This document shows, one piece after another, positions 1-9,335 of a DNA stretch of 36,225 nucleotides. Each line of letters begins with the position of its first letter. Position 1 is the first letter of the stretch. The DNA is taken from NCBI GenBank assembly GCA_020536535.1, contig JAHLWZ010000962.1, positions 1,443 through 37,667 of the forward strand. The letters run 5' to 3'. The notes below the pieces were generated by a model that made no database searches, was not told the DNA's origin, and saw only the letters and a program-made list of their open reading frames with translations. The DNA comes from Pelomyxa schiedti (lineage: Eukaryota; Evosea; Pelobiontida; Pelomyxidae). A program made the position numbers and the translations under genes.

Positions 1-1
1 T

Positions 2-1063
2 TTTCGGGATCAAATGGTTGCGTTTATGATGTCGTCACACGCTCGGTGTGGCATGAACAGCCCAGCGTCGGCCCTCACGTCCCATAACGCGCCCCTTACG
101 AAACTGATGGTCGACAAATGGTCCCGCGGCTGCGTGGTGATCTGCAGCCCCAGGTTCGGCCAGGTGAAGCCGGTCGTTGGGGTGTCGGCCCACACGCTGG
201 GAGCCACGCGGTGCATCAGCGAGTGGCACCACAACGGCGCAGTTACGTGGATGGACAACATGCACTTCCTGTCCACGGGAATGGAAACGAGGGTGACCAA
301 CGCAGTCACCGGCCTGTACGACATCGTGCCCGACACCGACATGTTCAATCCCCGGCTCCTGGTGTGCAGCTGCAAGTGGATCGTGGAGGACCGGATCTGG
401 AGGGTGTGGGAGGTGACCATGGACAACTACGACGACGAGGACCTGAGCGTGTCGGACCCGAGGAGTGTGGTGCCTTGGTGGAAGAAGGCAGCGAAAGAGC
501 CACCGCGCGGCACCAAGGGGCCACAGTTCTTCCTGTCCAGGATGGTTGGTGATGGGTTCTGCGAGGTGAGGAAGCATGGGTTTCCGCTGCAGCCGCAGTT
601 GAGAGTGTACTTCTTGGTTGATGTGCAGAGGGCGTTCGAGACTGGCGAGATGGTGCCTGTCGACAGAGTGAGTGTCAAAATCCCGGAGAAGCTTGGAAAG
701 CAGGTAGATTTCACGCACTGCTTCTGGTCATCCAAAAGAGTTGTGGTTGCCAAGAGCAACAGAGTGTACGAGCTGACGACAAGTGGCGAGCTGAGGTTCC
801 TTTGCACACACGTACCAGATGGCCTGGCAATCCTGGACAACTGCTTATTGGTTGCCCTGGGGAGAGTGACTGATCAGTGCGAGGTGTGGGACTTCTCCAG
901 CAGAAGCACTACTGTAACACAGCCAAGAACAACAATCACACTCCCATGCAGGCCAATCACACTTAGTTCATGGGGAGCCTTGATTGTTGTGCAGGGGGAC
1001 TCTGATGTGCACGTTGTTGATCCCGCCTCTGGTGCACTCATTTTTACATTCATGACACATTAG
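2..1063 (+). CDS. Repeated lineage-specific family protein, copy 1 (5' end cut by window)
   Basis: I do not recognise a named family. The frame is open from the first bases (F-R-D-Q before the first Met at 14), and the other copies have 20-30 residues before this point, so the gene starts outside the window. Blocks shared with the other copies, in order: FRDQMVAFMMSSHARCG (start of the readable protein), LTSHNAPL, a 'WMDNMHFL' block, 'KWIVEDRIWRVWEV', 'MVGDGFCEV', 'VDVQRAFETGEMVPVD', 'FTHCFWSSKRVVV', 'VYELTTSGELRFLC', 'CEVWDFSSRS' and a final 'VHVVDPASGALIFTF'. The spaced short blocks with W, D and VYEL/VWD repeats resemble blades of a beta-propeller, and the N-terminal helix may be an F-box-like module; both are inferences. 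It is a single exon with no internal stop. The MORN-kinase gene starts 141 nt downstream on the same strand. Confidence 0.85.
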   Translation, partial: FRDQMVAFMMSSHARCGMNSPASALTSHNAPLTKLMVDKWSRGCVVICSPRFGQVKPVVGVSAHTLGATRCISEWHHNGAVTWMDNMHFLSTGMETRVTNAVTGLYDIVPDTDMFNPRLLVCSCKWIVEDRIWRVWEVTMDNYDDEDLSVSDPRSVVPWWKKAAKEPPRGTKGPQFFLSRMVGDGFCEVRKHGFPLQPQLRVYFLVDVQRAFETGEMVPVDRVSVKIPEKLGKQVDFTHCFWSSKRVVVAKSNRVYELTTSGELRFLCTHVPDGLAILDNCLLVALGRVTDQCEVWDFSSRSTTVTQPRTTITLPCRPITLSSWGALIVVQGDSDVHVVDPASGALIFTFMTH

Positions 1064-1204
1064 TGATGCAAAGGCATGACAAAAAAAGCGAGAAGAGTGT
1101 GTACCTGATCAGTACCTTCGCTGTCTCGTTCTGGTAATAAATAATCCAGATTCCGGAACGAACAATGGCCATCACCACCGAGGAAAAGATTTCACAGATC
1201 GAAC

Positions 1205-4200
1205 ATGTCGTGGGTGAAGAAAGTAATTGGCGACACTGTTATGTCCGTCGTCGACGACACATCCCACAGCCACGATGGGGGCAGGTACACGGGGCGCCTC
1301 GTCGAGGGCCGCCGCGACGGCTGGGGCGTCTGCCGCTGGCCCGACGGCAACACCTACGACGGCGAGTGGAGCCACGGCGCCAGGCAGGGCCGCGGCGTGC
1401 ACGTGTGGCCCGACGGCGGCACCTACGACGGCGAGTGGCACAAGAACCTGTGCGACGGCTGGGGCACGCGGGCCCACGCCGGCGCCGGCTGGAGGTACGA
1501 GGGCCTGATGAGGAGCGACCAGTGGAAGGTGGGCACGTGGCACAGCCCCGACGGGGTAGATGTGCAACACGGCACGTGGGCGTGGAACGAGACGAAAAAG
1601 GCGAACGAGATGCAGGGGTGGGGTGTCCAGAGGAGGAGGAATGGAAGCGCCGACGAAATGGAGACCGTGTATGAGGGTCAGTGGGAGGGGGGCAAGTGGC
1701 ATGGGTGGGGAACGTGGAGGTCGCCCAGCCACTCGGGAGATATGTTCCATGGCCAGTTTGATCACGGCAAGATGAGCGGTTATGGGAGGATGTTGTTTGG
1801 CGGGAAGAGTGAAGGGGTTGGAGGGAGTTACGTTGGGGAGTGGAAGGATGACATGTTCCATGGGAGGGGTGTACGGACGTGGGACGATGGGACAAAGTAC
1901 AAGGGTGAGTGGGTGTATGGGAATGAGCACGGATCGGGCACAAAAACGTGGGCACGTGATGGAACGTCGTTTGAGGGTGTTTGGGATACAGGTGCGATTG
2001 TATGTGGCACAAAGAGGTGGCCAAATGGTGATGAATTCGCTGGAACATTCACTGTGGATGGTGTTGGGGAGGGGAAAGCCATTTTCAAAAAGAACAACTT
2101 GGAGGAGTTTCACCAATTTGAAGGAACTTTGAAAAACAATGTTTTTCAAGCAACTGTGGGTATCTCTTGTCAGATGGGTGCTGGTGACCTGCAGATGGCG
2201 GTGTGTTTTCATAAATAATTTTTATCATTCACTTGCATTGGATGAATCAACTCCATTTTCAGGATAAAGTTAGAAAGCTGGAAACTACAATAAATTCCTT
2301 GAAACAAGAGCTTCTTGAAGTAAAACGGAAGCTTGCCAAACAAACAGAATGTGGTACCTTCAGTTTTCATCCAAATAACCAAAACTGAAACAAGGCTTTG
2401 AGCACACCTTGAAACACATCCAACGAGGGGTCTGGGTGAAGTCAATTGCGCCAAACAAAAGGTACAAAGAAACTCAAAGAAGCACACCAGAAGAGGAATG
2501 GGGTGGATGTGTGATGAGACCAATTTCAGTAACACTAGAAAGGCACAATATTGCAGACTCTAAATTAATTTGCTCTTTGTGCCCATTGGAAAAGGTTGTC
2601 ATGAAAACCATTACTTTGAATTTATGTTCTTTTTAACAAGGTTGTCAAGATGGAAATTGAGACCAAGTTTGCAGTGGATGAAAGTCAACAGGTTGTCTCT
2701 TTCCCCACCACTGGTGAGCATAGTGGATGGCGAGCTGGGATTTCCCCATCATTAGCCCCATTTTTATCTATGTTTCCCCTTGAAGCGGTTCCAGGTTCAC
2801 AACAACCCCTCAGTTAAATTGAAGGTTTAGAAAAATCATAGAGATCAAGGTGACACTGACACCTGTGATGGACATACCGGAGTCAGACCTGGCATTTATG
2901 TGCTCTTTGGGCAGTGGAAGTTATGGGACAGTGAGCAAGTGTACCCACATTCCCTCAAAAAGAATAGTTGCTGCTAAAACACTGCATGATGTGCTTGTCA
3001 TGGAAGACAGCAAGGTTGAGAAGTTTATGCTGGAAGCAGAGGTACCATTTAAAATCCCTTTTTGGATCCAACCCCTAATCACAGATTGTCAGTGGGTTGA
3101 GGCATCCCAACATCGTGAAGTGCATTGGAACAACTATTACCACATCTAGAAGACTACACATGATAGTTTCTGAGCTCATGTGTTGCAGTCTCAGGCAACT
3201 TCTTCAGGTTGCCACCACTCCCCCGCACCTTGTTGACTGACTACCCAAACACAGACAAAGCAGCTGAGTTTCAAAGAGGTGACATCTATTGCATTGAATG
3301 TTTCCCAGGGAATGGACAGCCTCCACAGGTGTGGTTACAATGTCCTTATTATTTTTACTAACACACCATACAACCAGGCTGAATTACATGCACAGGGACC
3401 TGAGCAGCAACAATGTCCTTTTTGACTCAGATGGAACTCCAAAGATTTGTGACTTTGGTTTATTTTTTTTGCTCAGTTGTACTCTGCTCATTCATTCACG
3501 AAAAGGTGTGTCCCGAGCAATGGATCCTCATGGGACACAACGAAATAATGACATGACAAAAGACCCAGGGACACTTCTTTACATGTCCCCACAAATGTTC
3601 ACTACACATTATTCGATTGAAGGTTGTTCCTACACTACTTCTTCATCATTAAAACCCACAAACAGGGGACATGTGGAGCTTTGGCATTCTGATGACTGAG
3701 ATGATGAATGGCGGGATTGTTCAACCCAAACTTTGGAGCCTCCCATTGAATAAGTATCCTACATTCATGGCTGAGCAGAAGAGAATGCTTCTGAAACCAG
3801 AGATCGAGGGTCACTCACTCCAGAGTCCCTGATTACACTAACAAATAACACAGAGGTGAACAGACTCTGCTACGAATCTAGTGAAACCATTGTTGCAAAC
3901 TGCCTGAGTAGGAGGAGTGATTCCCTTGACGCTGTGAACACATTAACACACTCCTGTGATTCCCCAATGCGGCAAGATGGAACTGCAATCCCAAAGACAG
4001 CTGCAGACCTCATGTATTCAGTTGTAGAGTCATGTCTCTCGATTCTGGGTTTGTTATTTGTTTTCGATTCTCATTCATTTCAATTAAGAGAGGGACCGGT
4101 TTCCGTTCACAGTGATTGTGAAGCTGCTGTTTTCTGTTTGTACCTGTGTGGCCATTGCTTCACAGACATCTACAGAAGCACCAGTGACAGATGATCAAGT

Positions 4201-4297
4201 CAAAGACTCCATCTCTGACTGGCTCTTCTCCCTCAGCACTTCAGTCCATCTTGTATCACCAGCACCCCCATGCACCATAGGCACCGGGGAGATTTAA
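1205..4297 (+). CDS. MORN-repeat / coiled-coil / TKL-like protein kinase, multi-exon
   Basis: Exon 1 (1205-2200) encodes about eight MORN repeats of the form Y.GEW..G..HG.G, such as 'DGNTYDGEW' and 'GTKYKGEW'; MORN repeats usually bind membranes or act as scaffolds. After a phase-0 intron (2201-2262) a coiled-coil exon starts at 2263 (DKVRKLETTINSLKQELLEV). The stretch from about 2355 to 2824 could not be resolved. The kinase domain starts near 2825: Gly loop GSGSYGTV, VAAK lysine, HPNIVKCIG, HRDLSSNNVLF, DFGVS, GTLLYMSP and DMWSFGILMTEM. Its introns are 3042-3084, 3208-3254, 3329-3377, 3458-3505, 3623-3665, 3810-3853 and 4049-4088, all 40-49 nt and all consistent in phase. The catalytic Lys, Asp and DFG are kept, but HRDxK has Ser in place of Lys. 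The TKL placement is from general resemblance. The join between the coil and kinase exons is inferred from collinearity and should be tested with cDNA. Confidence 0.8.
2355..2824 (+). other. Unresolved stretch inside the MORN-kinase gene
   Basis: This lies between the coiled-coil exon and the exon carrying the kinase glycine loop. A candidate donor (gtacct) follows the Cys codon near 2353. An open segment from 2641 ('VVKMEIETKFAVDESQQ', possible end at a gtgagc donor near 2714) may be another exon. I found no set of splice sites that joins these to the kinase frame in phase, so long introns, an extra exon or a frameshift are all possible. Confidence 0.4.
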
Positions 4298-4396
4298 CAC
4301 AATTGGTACAGCCTCTGATTTGACTTTGCCTGACCATCTGACAATGGGTCGACGTGTTGAGAATACTTGTTGGGTTCTGATTCTAAATCAAGCAAA

Positions 4397-5605
4397 ATGT
4401 CTCGTCTAGGTCACGACGACGGGGACGATGACGAGTGGGTGGTGCCGGTCCGTTGTGTCCCGCAACTGAGGTTCAGGGATCAAATGGTTGCGTTTATGAT
4501 GTCGTCGCACCCTCGATGCGGCAGAGACAGCCCAGCGTCGTCCCTCACGTCATCCCATAACACGCCCCTCGTGACTCACCTGGCAAACAAATTGTCCCGC
4601 GGCTGCGCCGTGATTCGCAGCCTGCCACTGGACACGAACTTCGTCATCGGTGTGTCCGACCACACGCTGGGCGTCACCACCCTCTTCCGAAGGTGGTGGA
4701 ACAGATCCGCGATTGCGTGGATGGACGCCACCCACTGCCTGACCAAGACCCGGCGCGACGACGGTTCCCTGCGCACAGCGGTCGCCGACACAGCCACTGG
4801 GCGCTGTGCCGACGTCCCTGGGGTCGACCACACGTTGGCCGTGAGCTCACTGGCTGCCAGAGGCAAGTGGATCGTGGACTACAATCAGTGGAGGGTGTGG
4901 AAGGTGACGATGGAGGACGAGGACGGAGGGGAGATTATGGGAGGACTTCCAATGGTGTCACAGCCGAGGAGAGTGAGGCCCTGGTGGAGATTTGGGAGCG
5001 AGGCGGAGCAGGGGAATGACGCCAGGCAGCGGGAGTCGTTGTTTTCTCTGAATTTGATGGTGGGTGATGGGTTCATGGATGTCTGGAGGAGGAGTCCTGG
5101 TGTTGATTTGTATGCGAGGGAGCATTACTTGGTCGACGTTGAGAGGGCGTTTGAAACCGGCGAGATGGTGCCAGTTGACACTGTGAGAGTTGCTGTCCCA
5201 CGGCGGCTTGACAGCACCATCTGCTTCTCGCATTGCTTCTGGGCGTCGAAAAGAGTTGTGGTCAGCGGGGCCACTGTCTATGAGCTTATGGGAAGCGGCG
5301 AGCTGAGGTATCTCTGTGAAAACACAGTTTCGGCTTGTGCAGGTGACCCGCTTACTGTGGACAACTTGTTGATTGCAGAAAGGAAAGGCATGGCCCATCA
5401 GTGTGCGGTGTGGGACTTCTCCAGCAGATTTGCGAAAGAGCCCACAGTGATCACACTCGCACACTGTGAAGATGAGTGCGACCGAGTTAGAATTTACTCC
5501 TGGGGAGGACTTCTTATTGCACGTGAGAAGTCACAAGTTCACGTTGTTGACCCTTCCTCTGGTGTGCAACTTTTCACTCTTTCTGCAACAAACGGTGCTC
5601 TGTGA
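4397..5605 (+). CDS. Repeated lineage-specific family protein, copy 2
   Basis: About 402 aa, single exon, function unknown. The ATG at 4397 (MSRLGHDDGD) is the first Met of the open frame; the ten codons before it contain no ATG. An acidic D/G-rich leader precedes the hallmark block LRFRDQMVAFMMSSHPRCG and 'SSLTSSHNTPL'. Later blocks match the other copies: 'WMDATHCLT', 'GKWIVDYNQWRVWKV', 'LMVGDGFMDVW', 'VDVERAFETGEMVPVD', 'FSHCFWASKRVVV', 'VYELMGSGELRYLC', 'CAVWDFSSRF' and 'VHVVDPSSGVQLFTL'. The nucleotide sequence around the FRDQMVAFMMSSH block is nearly the same as in copy 1, which points to recent duplication or gene conversion. The 3' end faces the minus-strand GTPase gene 57 nt away. 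Confidence 0.88.
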   Translation: MSRLGHDDGDDDEWVVPVRCVPQLRFRDQMVAFMMSSHPRCGRDSPASSLTSSHNTPLVTHLANKLSRGCAVIRSLPLDTNFVIGVSDHTLGVTTLFRRWWNRSAIAWMDATHCLTKTRRDDGSLRTAVADTATGRCADVPGVDHTLAVSSLAARGKWIVDYNQWRVWKVTMEDEDGGEIMGGLPMVSQPRRVRPWWRFGSEAEQGNDARQRESLFSLNLMVGDGFMDVWRRSPGVDLYAREHYLVDVERAFETGEMVPVDTVRVAVPRRLDSTICFSHCFWASKRVVVSGATVYELMGSGELRYLCENTVSACAGDPLTVDNLLIAERKGMAHQCAVWDFSSRFAKEPTVITLAHCEDECDRVRIYSWGGLLIAREKSQVHVVDPSSGVQLFTLSATNGAL

Positions 5606-5662
5606 CAAAAATATTCTTTCACAGTCAAAACAAAGTTTAATGACGTTTTGGAGGTGATAGTG

Positions 5663-6741
5663 TCACATCAACAAGCAGGGTTCAAAGCCAGTTGGGCGGG
5701 AATGTTCTGCAACTGGCTTCACTCCTCTTGGAAACTTTATTGGCTCTGTCCTTTTCCCACTTTCAGTCCCTTCCAGTGCCAGCTGGGCAAGGGCTGTGAG
5801 GAGCACTGGAATGTTCTTCTTGTTCTTTGCTGACACTTCAATGAACCCGTCACAGTTGCTGGATTTGGCAAATTCAAGGCCCTGTGAATAAGTGACCACT
5901 CCACCAATGTCCGCCTTGTTACCACACAGAAGTACCTGTGTTTGTGTGAGTCAGAGGAGAGTGCCAGTGCCATTGCCATTATAACCTTGCATCTGGGCTT
6001 TGAAAGGGCGCGAATTTCAGTGATGAGTCCTGTCAATGCAGTGAATGATGCCATGTTTGTCACATCATACACCAGCAGAATAGCCGGAGCAGAACGATAG
6101 TACATTGGAAGCTTTATTATCCCACTTTCTTTTTAATAGAACCCAACTGTTGACAGGAGAACACACCAATCGGTGGAATCTTGCCTGTCCACCAGTGTCT
6201 GAAAAGCATGAAAGAAAATGTAAGGAGAGCTCTACATACCCCACAGTTCCAACTTGACTGTACCACAAGGTAGTGGTGCCACTCCAACTGCAAACCTCGA
6301 ACCCAATGTGGTTTGGTGCATGTCCAAAAACTTTCCCCCCGTGAGCAGTTCCACAATGCAGGTCTTTCCTGTTCCAGTGTCACCAATCACACACACCTGG
6401 AAACCCCGGAGTTGTTCCCAACAGGTGATACTCGTTCGTTCCGTGATCCAGTTCACACAACACTGCATTCTCATTGCCTTCAGCTTTCTGTGGGTTTTTT
6501 TAAGTAAGTACATAGTTACAGTTATTTTTATGACCAGAGAGCAAGGCTAAAATACATACATTGCCACAAACGAGTGGAACATTTTGTTGACCCTGTCGAG
6601 GGCACACAACGTAGGCAAGTCCTCGACGTTGCTCACGATTCTCTCAGCGACTCCAGAGTCAATAACAACAACCATCACCACCCTCCTGGGCGCACTACCA
6701 CCAACAACACTCCCACAACGATGCTCAGAGATGTTAATCAT
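5663..6741 (-). CDS. F-box-like / Ras-superfamily small GTPase fusion with CaaX end
   Basis: Five exons: 6741-6560, 6487-6240, 6198-6167, 6111-5986 and 5935-5663. The introns (72, 41, 55 and 50 nt) are GT-AG and in phase, giving 286 aa. Residues about 25-60 ('VAERIVSNVEDLP.LCALDRV') look like a short F-box, which would recruit Skp1/cullin ubiquitin ligases; this is inference. The GTPase follows: P-loop GDTGTGKTC, G3 split over an intron as LELW-DTGGQARF, PMYYRSAPAILLVYDVTN, G4 CGNKAD, and G5 EVSAKN. The protein ends CLLM, a CaaX box, so prenylation and membrane attachment are expected. The usual G3 Ala is Gly (DTGGQ), as in several Rab- and Roc-like proteins. The first Met lies in the palindrome at 6726-6835; an internal Met 22 residues later is a plausible alternative start. 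Rab, Ras or Rho placement is open. Confidence 0.85.
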
Positions 6742-6835
6742 CTATCACCACCGTACACTTCGTCTAACAGGAAGATTACTGTACAGTAATCTGTTAGACG
6801 AAGTGCACGGTGGTGACAGATGATAAACATCTCTG
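6726..6835. repeat. 110-bp imperfect palindrome between divergent genes
   Basis: Left arm 6726-6770 and right arm 6791-6835 are reverse complements with about three mismatches in 45. Between them are a 4-nt asymmetric insert (6771-6774) and a perfect 16-bp palindrome (6775-6790). The minus-strand GTPase gene and the plus-strand family gene diverge from this element, and each arm holds an ATG followed by the same five-codon start (M-I-N-I-S) for its own gene. It could be a bidirectional promoter, a snap-back duplication or a small inverted-repeat element. Confidence 0.9.
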
Positions 6836-8166
6836 TATCACAAATGGATCCGGAGGCTGATTGGTTTCTTGAGCCGCACCTCGTGTTCAGGGACCAAATG
6901 GTTGCGTTTATGATGTCGTCGCACGCTCGGTGTGGCGCGGGCAGCGCGGCGTCCGCCCTCACGTCCCACAATGCGCCCCTCGCGCGTTGGCTTGTCGGCA
7001 AATGGTCGCGCGGCCGTGTGGTGACGCGCATGATGCACCGCGACCACACGTCGGTGCAGCTGAGCTCCGTGGTCGGGGTGTCGCGCCTGACACTGGGAGT
7101 GACCAGCAGCCTCCAGGAGTGGAAAACGCAGGGCGGCGTCGAGAGGATGGACAGCACCCACTGCATGTGCGTTGGGTTTGGGCAGGACCGGCCGTTCCTC
7201 GTCGACCTGGAGACCGGCAGATGCCTCGGCCTGCCCGGCACCTTCCAGACCTCCATGTGGCTTCACATTATTGCCAGAGGCAGGTGGGTCGTGCTCAGCA
7301 AGCCGTGGACGGTGTGGAAGGTGACGATGGGAGATGGTGATTGCGATGGTGATGAGGATTGTGGGACGATGAGCGTGTCGCAGCCCAGGAGGTTGGTTCC
7401 TTGGTGGAAGATGATGAATGATGGCACTGGCTGTCGTGGAACTGCTGGCGTCATCATTGATGAGAGGAAAGAAAACGAAGAGGGGGATGATGGGTTCCAT
7501 TTCACTGGGATGGTTGGCGATGGGTTCTTTGAGGTGTGGTCGAGGGTGCAGAGCGGAATTGAGTTGAACTTGGTTGACGTTGAGAGGGCATTTGAGACTG
7601 GCCTGATGGTTCCTGTTGACACGGCGAGTGTTCCTCTTATGACATATTCTTTTCACTTCTTCTGGGCATCAAAGAGAGCTCTGGTTGTCAAGGAACACAT
7701 GGCACAACTGCTGTTGGAAAGTCGTCATTGGAAGTTGCTTTGTTCATGCCAGTCACACTTTGATCTGGAGGACTTCTTAATCACATACAGGAACGAGCTG
7801 ATCAACCAGTGTGAAGTCTGGTACTTGTCCTCCCACACGAGCCAGAGTGAAATGGAACCAAAAGTGATCACACTCCCGTGCTTGGATTGCCAGCAAATGG
7901 AACTGAATTCTTGGGGAGGACTCCTTGTCCTGCTGGACAAGGTCACAACAAAAGTTCATGTTGTTGACCCCACTTCCGGCGTTCACATTTTCACAGTGAG
8001 TGCAACCGAGAGACCTTGTAATTTCAGTGAACAAACTGTGCCTGTCCCTGAGGTGGAGGAGGAAGGGGCCGCTCTTTCCGCTCTCGCGGTTCCCCCGCCT
8101 TCCCCGCCCCACTCCCTCCCCCTCCCTCCCTCCTCTCTCCCTCGAGCACACTGTTCGTTGATTTGA
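6820..8166 (+). CDS. Repeated lineage-specific family protein, copy 3, with Pro-rich C-terminal extension
   Basis: 448 aa if started at 6820, or 440 from the ATG at 6844 (MDPEADWFLEP). The second start fits the family better, because copy 7 begins 'MRGDDGWFLEPHLVF', whereas the first start codons come from the palindrome. Family blocks seen: HLVFRDQMVAFMMSSHARCG, 'ALTSHNAPLARWL', 'RMDSTHCM', 'GRWVVLSKPWTVWKV', 'MVGDGFFEVW', 'VDVERAFETGLMVPVD', 'FHFFWASKRALVV', 'CEVWYLSSHT' and 'VHVVDPTSGVHIFTV'. Unlike the other copies it carries about 50 extra residues after that last block: an acidic stretch, then Ala/Pro/Leu-rich sequence ending in Ser/Pro repeats. The extension may be real or may follow loss of an earlier stop codon. 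Function unknown. Confidence 0.85.
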   Translation: MINISVSQMDPEADWFLEPHLVFRDQMVAFMMSSHARCGAGSAASALTSHNAPLARWLVGKWSRGRVVTRMMHRDHTSVQLSSVVGVSRLTLGVTSSLQEWKTQGGVERMDSTHCMCVGFGQDRPFLVDLETGRCLGLPGTFQTSMWLHIIARGRWVVLSKPWTVWKVTMGDGDCDGDEDCGTMSVSQPRRLVPWWKMMNDGTGCRGTAGVIIDERKENEEGDDGFHFTGMVGDGFFEVWSRVQSGIELNLVDVERAFETGLMVPVDTASVPLMTYSFHFFWASKRALVVKEHMAQLLLESRHWKLLCSCQSHFDLEDFLITYRNELINQCEVWYLSSHTSQSEMEPKVITLPCLDCQQMELNSWGGLLVLLDKVTTKVHVVDPTSGVHIFTVSATERPCNFSEQTVPVPEVEEEGAALSALAVPPPSPPHSLPLPPSSLPRAHCSLI

Positions 8167-8201
8167 TTTAACACACAAAGAAGTGAATGAATTCAGATTT
8201 C

Positions 8202-9335
8202 ATGGCGAGTGATGGTGCTCGTGTCGAGTGGGTTTTGAGGCCACGAGTGAGGTTACGGGAACAAATACTGGCGTTGATGATGTCGTCACATCCTCGGTGT
8301 GGCCTCAACAGCCCGGTGTCCGCCTTCACATCGTCCCACAATGCCGCCTTCGTCGCGTTTCTGTTTCGCAAGTGGGCCAACGGCGCCGTGGTCATACAAA
8401 GCGATGAACTGCACTCTAGTGTGATAGTGGGAGTTTCGATGCACACACTGGGCGTCACTTCCACGATGCGGCAGTACAGCACTCAAAGTGTGTTGTGGTT
8501 CGACGCAACACACTATCTGTCCCGCGTAAACCGTGGGTCGGTTGACGCCCCGGTGGCCCTGATTGATGTTGCGACAGGCGCCTCAGTGCCTATTCCTGGA
8601 TTGTTTGTGTATTACCCTCTGGTTTGCAGGAAACCGTGGATTGTGGACTGGGACAGATGGAGGGTGTGGAAGGTGATGCCATCAGCAGACAAAATTCGCT
8701 GTGGGGCAAATGGGGAGAGCACGCGGCGTTTGAAGAGTTGGGAGTGGTATTTCCATGGATGGGTTGATAGTGAGCATTTCTGCGTGGCCAGAGACTCCCT
8801 TGTTGATAAGGTTGTGGGGTCTTTTGTCTGCCAGTTGATTGATGTTGCCAGTGTGTTTGAGAGCGGATTGATGGTGGCTGTGGAAACTGTAAAGGTTCCG
8901 GTGCCATTGGAGTTGCAGGTCTTGCCAAGCCGATTTTGGTTCTTCTGGGATACAAAAAGGTTTGTGTTTGAAGGTAAGGAAGAAGTGTGCGAGCTTTTAC
9001 GTGATGGAACCACAAGATTACTGTTCAGAAAACCAACAGTGAATCACACTGTGGTTTCCAACTTTGTTGTGGCATTGACGAAAGGTGTTCAATTTCAATT
9101 GCTGGTGTGGAACTTCAGCACAACTGTTGCCTCAGAGCCAATTACCGTTAGGCTTCCCAGTGGCCAGGATTTCCATCCTCTGTACATGGCTGGGGATTTT
9201 CTTGCTATTGAGGCTACTGGAAACCAAATCCTCTTGGTGGATCCATCCTCTGGGGCTGTAATTTTCACCTTGATAGTGCCTCCAAATATTGGTCTTTACC
9301 TCGCCAATAATGGCTCTTTCCAAGACACACTCTAG
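8202..9335 (+). CDS. Repeated lineage-specific family protein, copy 4
   Basis: 377 aa from the ATG at 8202 (MASDGARVEWVL), chosen because copy 6 begins MGDGEGSRVEWVLEP; an in-frame ATG at 8187 would add five residues. It belongs with copy 6 in a subgroup that has REQILALMMSSHPRCG in place of FRDQMVAFMMSSH. Other blocks: 'WFDATHYLS', 'KPWIVDWDRWRVWKV', 'WVDSEHFCV', 'IDVASVFESGLMV', 'FWDTKRFVF', 'ELLRDGTTRLLF' and 'ILLVDPSSGAVIFTL'. Single exon, starting 35 nt after the stop of copy 3. Its last codons and 3' flank (D-T-L-stop, then a CAACAACAA-rich stretch) recur after the Roco gene at 13854. Function unknown. Confidence 0.87.
   Translation: MASDGARVEWVLRPRVRLREQILALMMSSHPRCGLNSPVSAFTSSHNAAFVAFLFRKWANGAVVIQSDELHSSVIVGVSMHTLGVTSTMRQYSTQSVLWFDATHYLSRVNRGSVDAPVALIDVATGASVPIPGLFVYYPLVCRKPWIVDWDRWRVWKVMPSADKIRCGANGESTRRLKSWEWYFHGWVDSEHFCVARDSLVDKVVGSFVCQLIDVASVFESGLMVAVETVKVPVPLELQVLPSRFWFFWDTKRFVFEGKEEVCELLRDGTTRLLFRKPTVNHTVVSNFVVALTKGVQFQLLVWNFSTTVASEPITVRLPSGQDFHPLYMAGDFLAIEATGNQILLVDPSSGAVIFTLIVPPNIGLYLANNGSFQDTL

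Noticed and set aside
34-718. Long minus-strand frames opposite family copies (for example 35-718, 6838-7656, 1172-2212)
   Set aside because: They contain no domain, recur opposite each paralogue, and are antisense shadows of strongly conserved plus-strand genes.
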